Source of the DNA: Rebecca billardiae RCC1528
Lineage: Eukaryota > Haptophyta
DNA: 64,000 bases
NCBI GenBank assembly: GCA_965240325.2
Contig: OZ251225.1
Location: forward strand, 744,001-808,000
Direction: 5' to 3'
The notes beneath the pieces were generated by a model. That model worked only from the letters and a program-made list of their open reading frames with translations, had not been told where the DNA came from and ran no database searches. The translations under genes and the position numbers were made by a program. Shown here in pieces: positions 19,236 to 28,089 of the stretch; the first letter of the stretch is position 1; the number at the start of each line of letters is the position of its first letter.

Positions 19236-22200
19236 TGAGCTCAGGGGTGCACAACGTCGTCCGATCCTACGATCAGCGCAAGCGGACCCGCATCGATCGG
19301 CTCCGCCACCACGGGAGCCCCATGCTCCTCGACATTGATTTCGGCGACAACGCCGGATCGGCACGGAACGACACCGGCCGCAAGGAAGACATCGAGTTCC
19401 CATCCTCGCGATGGTACGACCAGGGCGGGAGCCCGCGTACCTTCTACGAGGACCGTCGCAGCTCCATCGAGAAGCGCGACCGCCACGACGGACACTACCC
19501 GCGTGGCGAGCAAGGCCCCAGTCGCCAAGGCAACGGCGGCGGCCGGCATCACGCACCGACCGAGTACAAGCACCACCGGCGGAGCGACGACAACCTCGTA
19601 CCCTACGACGGGACGCGGTTCGCGGAGAGCACAAGGCCATCCAACTCCGCGCATGCGCACTGGCACCCGCCCCATTCGCGGGGCCACCGATACCATCCCT
19701 CGCATGACAGCGAGGCCGAGCGCGCCGCGCCGCGCACCGGCGCGCGCGCAACTGAACCCATGACGATCCCCAGCGCGCAGGAGCGATCGTCGGCGCACGA
19801 CAAGTACCCAAACGGCCCGCGGCCCTCCGGCACGCTGGGCTGGGACTACAAGCAGCCCGTCGTGCTCCCTGAGCAATGGCGAGTGCCCCCGTCCTCGCAG
19901 AAGGACGACTCGCCGTCGTCGCAGTCGCTGCATCGCGACGCTACGACACAGACGGAATCCCCGGACTCGGCGTCGCCGACTGCGACTGGACACGACCAGC
20001 ATGGAGGCAGCAGCGTCGCAGCGCCGGAGGCGGACGCGATGGCGGGCGACATCCCGACCATCAGCGTCGTGACCGACTTCAAGGAGCCGCACAGCCACTA
20101 CCCCTTCGACCCGGGCCAGATCACTGGCGAACAGCGGTCGGAGCCGTTCGAGGAGTTCGCGCCGCAGCTTGACGACCTCGCGCGCGGCTCGACCCCGCCG
20201 CCGGACGCGTTGAGCCTCAATGATGTCCTCAACGTGCTCAAGGATGCGGCCATCGACATCAACGGACTCGTCTACCAGGATCCGATGGACATCGGAGACG
20301 ACATCTTCACCATTGGAGGTATGTGCAGCGACTCGAGTGACCGGCCCCAATCCATCTTGTGCTGCAACAAGGCAGCATGGGAACACGCTGCGCGCGACAA
20401 GCATCGCATGTCCTCATACCTGTGCACTTACCCCCTCCTGGCTGTCAGCAGTTGGTATGGTGTAGGCGAGACCTTCGATTGCATCATCCCGGAGATCCCG
20501 GCGCGCAAGAACATGGGCAACGGCATCTACTGCAGCCAGTGGAGTGAGATTGACGACGATGATCCGAAGTCGCGCCAGCCATGCGACAATCAGTCGTGCA
20601 CATCGATGCATTGCACCCTCGAATGCATCATCTGTGGGATGGGCAGAGTCTGCAGCTACCGATGCGCAGACGCCATCCAAGTTCAGCATCAGCTCGAATG
20701 TGAGCAGATTATCCAGTTTGCAGCGATGAACGACGGGATTGACATCGATGATGATGGCATTCACTTCCACCGGCAGGACGGACCCGTCGCAGCGGCTGAT
20801 CGCCGCAGCCTGAGCGTCGTGAACGACGCAGGCGCCAGCCTCGATGATATTTGCCCTTGGCGGCCATCCAAACGATGCACTATCTACTCGGGAGGCTTCA
20901 TCGCAGCAGCCGCAGAGCGGCAAGGTCACAACTACACAGTTGGAGACTATGTGCGGGAGAGGGACGAGCTTCACCAAAGCAAGTTCGATCTCATGTTCCA
21001 TTGTAATGACGCACTCCTACAGCCAGGTGTCGCATGCTTCCTGCACAAAGAGTTCTATGGGCTGACTTCTGAAGCGAGCGAGGGACACTCGCCGGCTGAC
21101 GACGGCCCACCTGGTGGTGTCACAAACTACCCACCTGCCACGACTGGTGACGACAACAGCGCACAGCAGAGCAGCGATGGGGACGAGTCTTCTACATCGT
21201 CGGACATGGGCAGCTATGCCACAGCAGAGGACCACATTGAGACAAGCTCGCTCGACGCGTCACCACGAACGCGCAGAAATGGAGGCGAAGCTTGCATCAC
21301 CTACTTGCCCGACGCACATGCAATGATGGCTGTGCAGACAAGCCAGCCTGGCGTCGGAAGCTACAAGCTGAATTTCTTCACAATCAAATCGAAAATGGCT
21401 ATCCACGGAGCGATCAAGGACGCAGTCACCGAGGTCAAGGCTTCCTTCAAGGGAAGAGCGACCGACACTACGTCGTCCATGGTCACCCTCGTCGAGGCCA
21501 GGCTCTCCGGATACGCGCTGGCCGAGGCCGCCGTGTGGACAGCCGAAAATGCTATTCGGGAACCGTACGCAACCGCATTCGCAAACATGGACGCGGACAC
21601 CACCATCATGCAGATGACGATCGTCTACGAGCGATCGGTGGAAGTACTTTTCAAGCGTATCAAGGACATGATGCTGCCGAGTCTCTTTTCGTACCTCGAG
21701 TCGAAACGGCACATCGTGAACCCAAATGAGAATTTCCTGAATTTACATACTCTGCTCGAAATCTTCGAGCACGAGCTGAACGTATCGACCATGTCGGAGC
21801 TCCGAGCTGAGTTCAAGAAGCTCTACCCGGACCGACCGACCCCGGTGAGCGGCCCCGAGATGATCAAGCAAACGGTGGAGATGGTACGCGCATCACGCTA
21901 TCGAGAGCTAGACGACGCCACACTCCTCGTTTTCAAGTTGTACAACGGGATGCACGAGCACCCAGAGGTCTACTCGACCGTCATCTCTATTTACGGTTCA
22001 ATGTCGCCCCAGCAATGCGTGGCGCAGACCGAACAGCTCACCGCCCAGATCGAGGACGCATACAGGCGTTGGACTCAGTCGCCCAAGGGACGACAGGCAA
22101 CGCAACGTGACCCCAAGCGGGGCGGTCCCGCGCACGCTCTCAATACTGAGGAGGCGGACCGCCGACAACCAGCCGTCACGTGCTCGCACTGCGGGCTGCG

Positions 22201-25200
22201 CAATCACACCGCAGAGCGGTGCTGGAAGCTACATCCAGACTTGCGGCCACCCAGGCCGCCCGGCGCACCAAGGCAGGGCAACTTCAGGCTGCCCGCCAAG
22301 CCCGGCGGGCGCGACAGCAAGTTCATCAAAGTACCTCCGCCCCAAAAGCGGGCGGGGAGGCCACGGGCCCAGATGGTGCAAGACGAGGACATCGACCCGG
22401 AGCCCGATGACGCAGATCTCGAGCCGACGCAATACGCGTATCTGGACTCGGGCGCGTCCCAATCATTTGTCGATATCAACCTCGGCCTGCTACACAATGC
22501 TCACCCGATCAGCATGTCTGTCAAGGTCGCCAAGCGCGACATTGAGCTACACGCATCCAAGGCAGGCGACATGTACGTATACTTACTCGACGCCGACTCA
22601 GACACAACCGTGCCGGTGTGCCTGGAAAACGTCGTCGGAGTCGAAGATCTCGATACTACTCTCTTTTCAGTCAACGCGTTCGCCGCGGTCGGAATGGCTG
22701 TGGTGTTCGACGAACGACCATACATCCGCATCGGCCCCAAGAGGGTTCATTTGCGCCCCGACAACACGGTCGGATTCAAGGCAGTCGTACCCAAGGCCGA
22801 GACAGCCATGCCGGCCACCGCGGACGACGTGCCACCAGACGTCGACCCGATCAAGAACGGGCGGAAGATCACGCTCTGGCAATCCAGACTAGGATATGCC
22901 GATATCAAGCGTGTACGCGCAACCTACCGCGCGAACGACAAGATGTCGGAGGCATCGCCCTGCACGTACCAGCCCTCCGACGTTGCCAAGTTCAAGGCCA
23001 AGCCGTTCCCGGGCACACGTGAGAGAACAACTCGACCGCTCGAGATGCTCCACAACGATGTCATCGGGCCCATCAACGGGCTGCCCGCAAAGACTCCAAG
23101 GTGGGGAACTCTATTCATCGATGATTTTTCCGGATACATGCGCTTCTACGACATGCAAAACAAGGCTGAAGCGCCGGAGAAGCTCGACCTCATGGCCAGC
23201 GAGATGGGAGCCAACTCTCTATCCGCCACCATGCAGAACAAGGGCATCGCCGGATGCACCATTCACCTCGACGGAGGCCGAGAGTTACACTCAAAGAATT
23301 GGAACCGAGTCCTTCGCAGGTACGACATGCTATGCAACTACATGTCGCCCCCCCACACGCAGCAGCTGAACGGCGTCGCCGAACGTGGCCTCGGAGTCAT
23401 CATGAATGACGCCAGGACAATGCTGTACCTCTCAGGCGTACACCACAAATGGTGGTATTGGGCAGCCAAGTGCGCTGCCGCGCAACGCAACCTGATGAGC
23501 AAGCATCCTACCAGCGATGGCAAGCTGGTTTCACCGCACGAGCTGATGTTTGGCACCTCGCCCGGGCCCTTCCTGCAAAAGCTGAGAGTTTGGGGCTCGC
23601 CCTGCATCTACCTCGTACAGTCGATCAACAAGCAGAACAAGCTACTCCCGCGCGCGCGGGAGGGCATCTTACTGGGATACGGATTTGACGGTATCTTCGA
23701 GCGAGGCACCATCAAGCGATCGCACGGATACATCGTTTTGAGTGCCGACGACGGGAAAATCGTCATCACTCGGCACGTCAAGTTCAACGAGCAAGTCATT
23801 TTGGATCGAATCTCTACGCATTTCAAGGAGATCCGCGAAATTCGGGACCCCCTGCTGGCGTGGAGCGCTCGGCGACCTCCTCAAGGTGCAGATGCTGGTA
23901 AGACCCGTGACAGCAACACCAACGAGGAGGGCGACGAAGAGTTTGCCAGCAGCAGCAGTGACGCCGACAGCGACTCCGAGCGCGGAGGAGACGATCCGCC
24001 ATCGCCGGACGAGGAATCAGACGACGATGACAAGGACGACAGGGACAAACCCGACGACGACGAGAAGGGAAATGATGGCGACGGCGACGACGGTGATGGA
24101 GACGGCCCCGGAGCTGGAGGCAGACCATCGCAGAGCAATACGCCACCGCAGCCAAAGCAGCCTCCTCCCTCCGCCGATCGCCGCCCACAGCGGACTCGCA
24201 ACATGACTGGCAAGTCATACTTCCCGCCGACGCGGCGCGCGCGCGCGCGCGCGCAGCTCGCGCAGCTCGCATCAGATATCCCGGTACCTACATCGTTCAA
24301 GGAAGCGATGGAGAGCAAGCAAGCATCCGATTGGACAAGGGCTATCATGGAAGAATACGAGGCCCACGACAGGCTGGGCACATTCACGCCCGTCATTGTT
24401 CCCAAAGGGAAAGCAATTATCCCATCGAAGCTGGTCTTCAAGGTCAAAGCCAATCCAGATGGTACCATCGAACGGTACAAGGCAAGATTGGTTGGTCAAG
24501 GCTTCCGCCAGATTCAAGGAGTCAATTACGACGAGGTGTTCTCGCCTACTATCCGGTACGAGAACGTACGCCTCCTATTGGCACTGACGACGGAGCTACG
24601 AACACCAGAAAGACCTTGGATCATCCACTCCGCAGACGTGAGTACGGCGTACCTCCAAGCCCCATTGGAGGACGGCCTGAAGATCTACACTACGCTACCC
24701 CCGCTGTACCCGTGTGCCCTCAAGCCACCCGAGGGACACGTGGTCGCGGCTGACTGGGATATGGCCCTTCCAGGATTTAAGCAGAGCGGCAGACGATGGC
24801 ACATCCGCCTCAGCCAGAAACTGCGAGAGAAAGGATTCAAGAAACTCACACAGTCGGAGTGCATCTTCGTCCGCACCTCAGGAGACATCATCGACGTCAT
24901 CGCAGTGTACGTGGACGACCTGCTTATTCTGAGCAGCTCCCCCGACAGCGCAAGACCCAGCTCGATTATCGGAGAAATTCGAAAAGAATTCACCCTCCGG
25001 GATCTGGGACCAGCAACGACTTTCCTGGGCATGAGTATCGCCCAGGGGCCCAAGTCGACGACTATCTCCATGTCACAGTACATCACCGATCTCCTCAAGA
25101 AGCACGACATGAGCGACATTACGCCCGTCGACAACCCGTGCAGATCGGCAGCAGAGCATCCGACAGCAGTCGAGACAGACGACTCATCATCGTGCTCGCC

Positions 25201-25888
25201 GGAGGAATCAAAGACCTACCGAGCAATTGTCGGAGCGCTACTATTCATCATGAACACCTGCCGACCCGACATCAGCTACGCAGTCAATATGTTGGCAAGG
25301 CACATGGCGAGCCCAAGCTCGAACGACCTTAAAGGTGCCAAGCGAGTGCTCAGGTACTTGGCAGGGACAAAGAATTCCGGCATCACTTTCACACCAACGG
25401 CTACTACTCAGCCACGAACGGAGATGTTTGTGGACTCGGACTGGGCCAACGATACAAAAGATCGCCGCTCGACCGGAAGCTATATCTACTTCCATGCTGG
25501 CGGCCCAGTATCGTGGCGCACCTTCAAGCAGTCAATCACAACCCTCTCATCATGTGAGGCCGAATATGTCGCACTCGCGGAAGGAGCCAAAGAGGCAGTT
25601 TACCTACGCGACGTCATCAGCGATATCCTCAACATTCCAAAGACTCCCATTGTGATCCACGAGGACAACAAGGGGGCGATTGATCTCTCAAAGAACAGCA
25701 TTCATCATAAGCGCACCAAGCACATCGACGTACGACACCATTTTATTCGAGATTGTGTCGACCTCGGTGCAGTCAACATCACCAAGGTGCACACATCGGA
25801 AAACATCGCCGATTGTCTGACCAAGGCGCTACCCAAGGACAAGTTCACCAAATTTCGAGACATCATGGTTACACCAGTTTCGAATTGA
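19235..25888 (+). CDS. Copia Gag-Pol polyprotein with MYND-like extension
   Basis: 2217 residues, clearly longer than usual Copia polyproteins of about 1300-1500. Order: a disordered charged N-terminus (1 to about 270). A Cys/His cluster at about 448-490 (CIIC then CSYRC, H and C) resembles a MYND zinc finger. A gag-like helical region lies at about 720-950, then a CCHC knuckle at about 981 (CSHCGLRNHTAERC) and aspartic protease DSGA at about 1071. Integrase spans about 1215-1480, with its D-D-E residues in LHNDVIGP, HLDGGREL and NGVAERGL. A very acidic linker follows at about 1560-1640. Reverse transcriptase (about 1685-1935) has YVDD near 1890. RNase H (about 2060-2200) includes FVDSDWAND, SSCEAEY and HEDNKGA. 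In the pre-integrase zinc motif the two His are replaced (WQSRLGYA) and only one Cys is visible. It makes the particle, cDNA and integration machinery. Confidence 0.96.
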   Translation: MSSGVHNVVRSYDQRKRTRIDRLRHHGSPMLLDIDFGDNAGSARNDTGRKEDIEFPSSRWYDQGGSPRTFYEDRRSSIEKRDRHDGHYPRGEQGPSRQGNGGGRHHAPTEYKHHRRSDDNLVPYDGTRFAESTRPSNSAHAHWHPPHSRGHRYHPSHDSEAERAAPRTGARATEPMTIPSAQERSSAHDKYPNGPRPSGTLGWDYKQPVVLPEQWRVPPSSQKDDSPSSQSLHRDATTQTESPDSASPTATGHDQHGGSSVAAPEADAMAGDIPTISVVTDFKEPHSHYPFDPGQITGEQRSEPFEEFAPQLDDLARGSTPPPDALSLNDVLNVLKDAAIDINGLVYQDPMDIGDDIFTIGGMCSDSSDRPQSILCCNKAAWEHAARDKHRMSSYLCTYPLLAVSSWYGVGETFDCIIPEIPARKNMGNGIYCSQWSEIDDDDPKSRQPCDNQSCTSMHCTLECIICGMGRVCSYRCADAIQVQHQLECEQIIQFAAMNDGIDIDDDGIHFHRQDGPVAAADRRSLSVVNDAGASLDDICPWRPSKRCTIYSGGFIAAAAERQGHNYTVGDYVRERDELHQSKFDLMFHCNDALLQPGVACFLHKEFYGLTSEASEGHSPADDGPPGGVTNYPPATTGDDNSAQQSSDGDESSTSSDMGSYATAEDHIETSSLDASPRTRRNGGEACITYLPDAHAMMAVQTSQPGVGSYKLNFFTIKSKMAIHGAIKDAVTEVKASFKGRATDTTSSMVTLVEARLSGYALAEAAVWTAENAIREPYATAFANMDADTTIMQMTIVYERSVEVLFKRIKDMMLPSLFSYLESKRHIVNPNENFLNLHTLLEIFEHELNVSTMSELRAEFKKLYPDRPTPVSGPEMIKQTVEMVRASRYRELDDATLLVFKLYNGMHEHPEVYSTVISIYGSMSPQQCVAQTEQLTAQIEDAYRRWTQSPKGRQATQRDPKRGGPAHALNTEEADRRQPAVTCSHCGLRNHTAERCWKLHPDLRPPRPPGAPRQGNFRLPAKPGGRDSKFIKVPPPQKRAGRPRAQMVQDEDIDPEPDDADLEPTQYAYLDSGASQSFVDINLGLLHNAHPISMSVKVAKRDIELHASKAGDMYVYLLDADSDTTVPVCLENVVGVEDLDTTLFSVNAFAAVGMAVVFDERPYIRIGPKRVHLRPDNTVGFKAVVPKAETAMPATADDVPPDVDPIKNGRKITLWQSRLGYADIKRVRATYRANDKMSEASPCTYQPSDVAKFKAKPFPGTRERTTRPLEMLHNDVIGPINGLPAKTPRWGTLFIDDFSGYMRFYDMQNKAEAPEKLDLMASEMGANSLSATMQNKGIAGCTIHLDGGRELHSKNWNRVLRRYDMLCNYMSPPHTQQLNGVAERGLGVIMNDARTMLYLSGVHHKWWYWAAKCAAAQRNLMSKHPTSDGKLVSPHELMFGTSPGPFLQKLRVWGSPCIYLVQSINKQNKLLPRAREGILLGYGFDGIFERGTIKRSHGYIVLSADDGKIVITRHVKFNEQVILDRISTHFKEIREIRDPLLAWSARRPPQGADAGKTRDSNTNEEGDEEFASSSSDADSDSERGGDDPPSPDEESDDDDKDDRDKPDDDEKGNDGDGDDGDGDGPGAGGRPSQSNTPPQPKQPPPSADRRPQRTRNMTGKSYFPPTRRARARAQLAQLASDIPVPTSFKEAMESKQASDWTRAIMEEYEAHDRLGTFTPVIVPKGKAIIPSKLVFKVKANPDGTIERYKARLVGQGFRQIQGVNYDEVFSPTIRYENVRLLLALTTELRTPERPWIIHSADVSTAYLQAPLEDGLKIYTTLPPLYPCALKPPEGHVVAADWDMALPGFKQSGRRWHIRLSQKLREKGFKKLTQSECIFVRTSGDIIDVIAVYVDDLLILSSSPDSARPSSIIGEIRKEFTLRDLGPATTFLGMSIAQGPKSTTISMSQYITDLLKKHDMSDITPVDNPCRSAAEHPTAVETDDSSSCSPEESKTYRAIVGALLFIMNTCRPDISYAVNMLARHMASPSSNDLKGAKRVLRYLAGTKNSGITFTPTATTQPRTEMFVDSDWANDTKDRRSTGSYIYFHAGGPVSWRTFKQSITTLSSCEAEYVALAEGAKEAVYLRDVISDILNIPKTPIVIHEDNKGAIDLSKNSIHHKRTKHIDVRHHFIRDCVDLGAVNITKVHTSENIADCLTKALPKDKFTKFRDIMVTPVSN

Positions 25889-25895
25889 GGGGGCG
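25884..25895 (+). promoter_or_regulatory. Polypurine tract for plus-strand priming
   Basis: TTGAGGGGGCG directly abuts the TG of the 3' LTR and overlaps the gag-pol stop codon. It is typical of Copia elements. Confidence 0.85.
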
Positions 25896-26448
25896 TGTCA
25901 AAGTCCAAGGCAGCCATCGGCGCCATTCCCCAGCTCGAGACTTTAATTCCAAGGCGCTGAGCAATTTCAGCCGCCAAGCTACAGGCTTTCATCATGCAAT
26001 TCAATCGGTTTCACCATTCAAGAGCAAGGCCAACAGCAGCCATTGTTCATGCAAGTTACTACTCCAAAGATAAGGAGCATCGGCACACACATGAGGTCTT
26101 CGGACTACACATCCAAGGGTCCAGGGATTCTTCACCACTTGGGAAGGTACCCTGAACTGGACCAGAGACTACCATGCAGTCATCAGAACTTTCTTTTCAT
26201 TTCGAGGAGACGTCCCGATCATCACAGGAAGCTTTCGTGCAATGACCCGAAGGCAATCAACGGAATTCCGAGAGCATTCCGACCGAGGAAAGCAGGCACA
26301 CGAAGATTCCAAAATCTTCGATGCCACTTCCATCAGCTTTCACCAGACTGAAACATCAGTTACCTGAAACCAGCCATCAGCAAGGGGGACGCCCCTTCGC
26401 CCCACGAAACACAGTAAGGACCGCACGACACGCGCGAAGCGCCAATCA
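25896..26448 (+). repeat. 3' LTR
   Basis: 553 bp, TG...CA, one visible difference from the 5' LTR (G at 25985), followed by the TATAT target duplication. Confidence 0.95.
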
Positions 26449-26587
26449 TATATATCTTATTATCTAGTAGTAGTCGCCGTCTACTGTCGGTCGCCAGGTC
26501 TGACTCTGCGGCACTCAGACTCAGTCACTCTGCCAGGTGTCCGACTCCGACTCCGAGTCCGAGGTTACACGCCCCGCGGTCGGGACC

Positions 26588-27757
26588 TCATTCTGATGAC
26601 TCCGAATCCGATGAGTCCAGTCGGTGACGGCGTGAGGGTAGAGGGAGCGAGCGGGTCACCCGGGCGTCAAGCAGCACGGCCCCAGGCTGGGCTACCCCTG
26701 ACGCATTGCCTCGGCCAGCTCCCAGTGACACGCCGGCCCCGACGTGTGCCGCAGCAGCTGGGTGCCGAGCTGTGAAGAGCGCTTTTGGCGTGGTGCCATG
26801 GCCGCCCGCCTGCCCTGACTTTTGAGGCTGGCAGAAAGTCTGCACGAAACGCTGTGCGGGGAGACCGTGGTCCGGCGCGGGGTTCCCGGCGGCGCGGTGC
26901 GCGTAAGGGCAGAGCGTGAGCACCGCAGGGCACGAGCGCACGAGCCGCTTGATCTGCATCTTGCTGCCGCCCCAGGCTGCATGGCCCCAGCCAAACCATG
27001 GCTTATGCACGCCCAAGGGCACTGCGCGACCGTCCCACACGGTCTCGACGGCGAAGCGCTGCGCGGAAGAGGCGGGCGCCTTGCGGAAGGCTGGCATGTC
27101 CGCCGCATACTCGAGCACAAACATGTCGACGTTCACCGGGTGGAAGCGGTTGTGGTGTGGGTGTTGCCGCGCGCGCCGGAGCAGCTGAGCCACCTTGCGC
27201 GGTTGCGAGAGGGAGAGGCCCGAGTTGCAGCAGCAGCGCTCGGCGCCGAGCCGGCGACCGTGGCACCAGGGCACAGAAGGGCGCCACGGAGCGCCGACGA
27301 AGTCGAACTGCGTGAAATTCGACAGCTTGGTGGCGGCGCCGGGGCAGAGCACCGCATCGCGCTCGAAGAGCAGCACATGGCCTTGCTCCGTGGGCAGCAG
27401 CGCTTCCCAGAAGGCGGGCTGACGGAGCTGCTCGTTGTACTCGGCGCGCGTGAGCTTATAATCGACCTTGCGCGTCACCAACTTGCCCGCCTGCAGCGCC
27501 GGGCCCAGAACGTCGCTTGCGCGCAGCCGCGTGCGCTCATCGGCGCCAAGCTCGTGGTCAGTGAGCCAGTGCACGCGCACTTCGCGCGGGAGCATGACAA
27601 CAAAGTGCTCGAGGGAGTGCACGAGCAGCTCGTCCAGCTTGGGGTCGATGATGATCGCCGTCACCGACACCCGCCCGCCCTGCCGCGGCGGTGGTGTGGC
27701 CGCGGCGTGCACGAGCCCTATCGTCAGCAATGCCGCCACCAAGGTCCGAACCGCCAT
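26588..27757 (-). CDS. Secreted DUF5672-like (glycosyltransferase-like) protein
   Basis: The protein has 389 residues. The ATG at 27757 opens a good signal peptide (MAVRTLVAALLTIGLVHAAA). The frame continues upstream only to a TTG. The core has the DUF5672 landmarks: LLFERDAVLC at about 129-138 (position of the usual QxDSxLC), FDFVGAPW at 151-158 and NSGLSL at 178-183. DUF5672 is found in secretory-pathway proteins and is thought to have a glycosyltransferase-like fold; the reaction is not known. The C-terminal 130 residues are low complexity and may be disordered. Its 3' end lies about 140 bases from the Copia 3' LTR, so the retrotransposon landed just downstream of this gene. Confidence 0.6.
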   Translation of the reverse strand: MAVRTLVAALLTIGLVHAAATPPPRQGGRVSVTAIIIDPKLDELLVHSLEHFVVMLPREVRVHWLTDHELGADERTRLRASDVLGPALQAGKLVTRKVDYKLTRAEYNEQLRQPAFWEALLPTEQGHVLLFERDAVLCPGAATKLSNFTQFDFVGAPWRPSVPWCHGRRLGAERCCCNSGLSLSQPRKVAQLLRRARQHPHHNRFHPVNVDMFVLEYAADMPAFRKAPASSAQRFAVETVWDGRAVPLGVHKPWFGWGHAAWGGSKMQIKRLVRSCPAVLTLCPYAHRAAGNPAPDHGLPAQRFVQTFCQPQKSGQAGGHGTTPKALFTARHPAAAAHVGAGVSLGAGRGNASGVAQPGAVLLDARVTRSLPLPSRRHRLDSSDSESSE

Positions 27758-28089
27758 GCTGCGGAAAGCGAGGCAGATCAAGTAGGCCGTCTCACCGGTT
27801 GTCGACTTGTCGTGGCCTTGTCCGGCTGCCCAACGGCAAGGGTGGTCGATCCGGCTTGGCAGCCTCCGTCAGGCCGTGCGTCCGGTGGGTCACTGCCACT
27901 ACTGGCGGCACTGGGGCCCACTCTACCAACCTTGACTACAGGCGTGTCCGCTTGACTCTACTGAGACTGAGTACCTTAGTAGGCCTGACCGTAGCACTCG
28001 GCTGATGACTGTGCCCATGGGCCGCAGTCCCCCGGAACCGCGTACAGTACACGGATGACGGAACGCAACCAACACGCGTCACAGCTAGC

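Larger units (their letters stand above)
18683..26448 (+). mobile_element. Complete Ty1/Copia LTR retrotransposon
   Basis: The element is 7766 bp long with two 553-bp LTRs beginning TGTCAAAG and ending CCAATCA. Both flanks carry the 5-bp target duplication TATAT (18678-18682 and 26449-26453). The LTRs differ, as far as I can see, at one position (A at 18772, G at 25985), so the insertion is very recent. A polypurine tract (GAGGGGGCG) precedes the 3' LTR. One uninterrupted gag-pol frame fills the interior. All catalytic motifs are present, so the copy may still be active. Confidence 0.97.
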
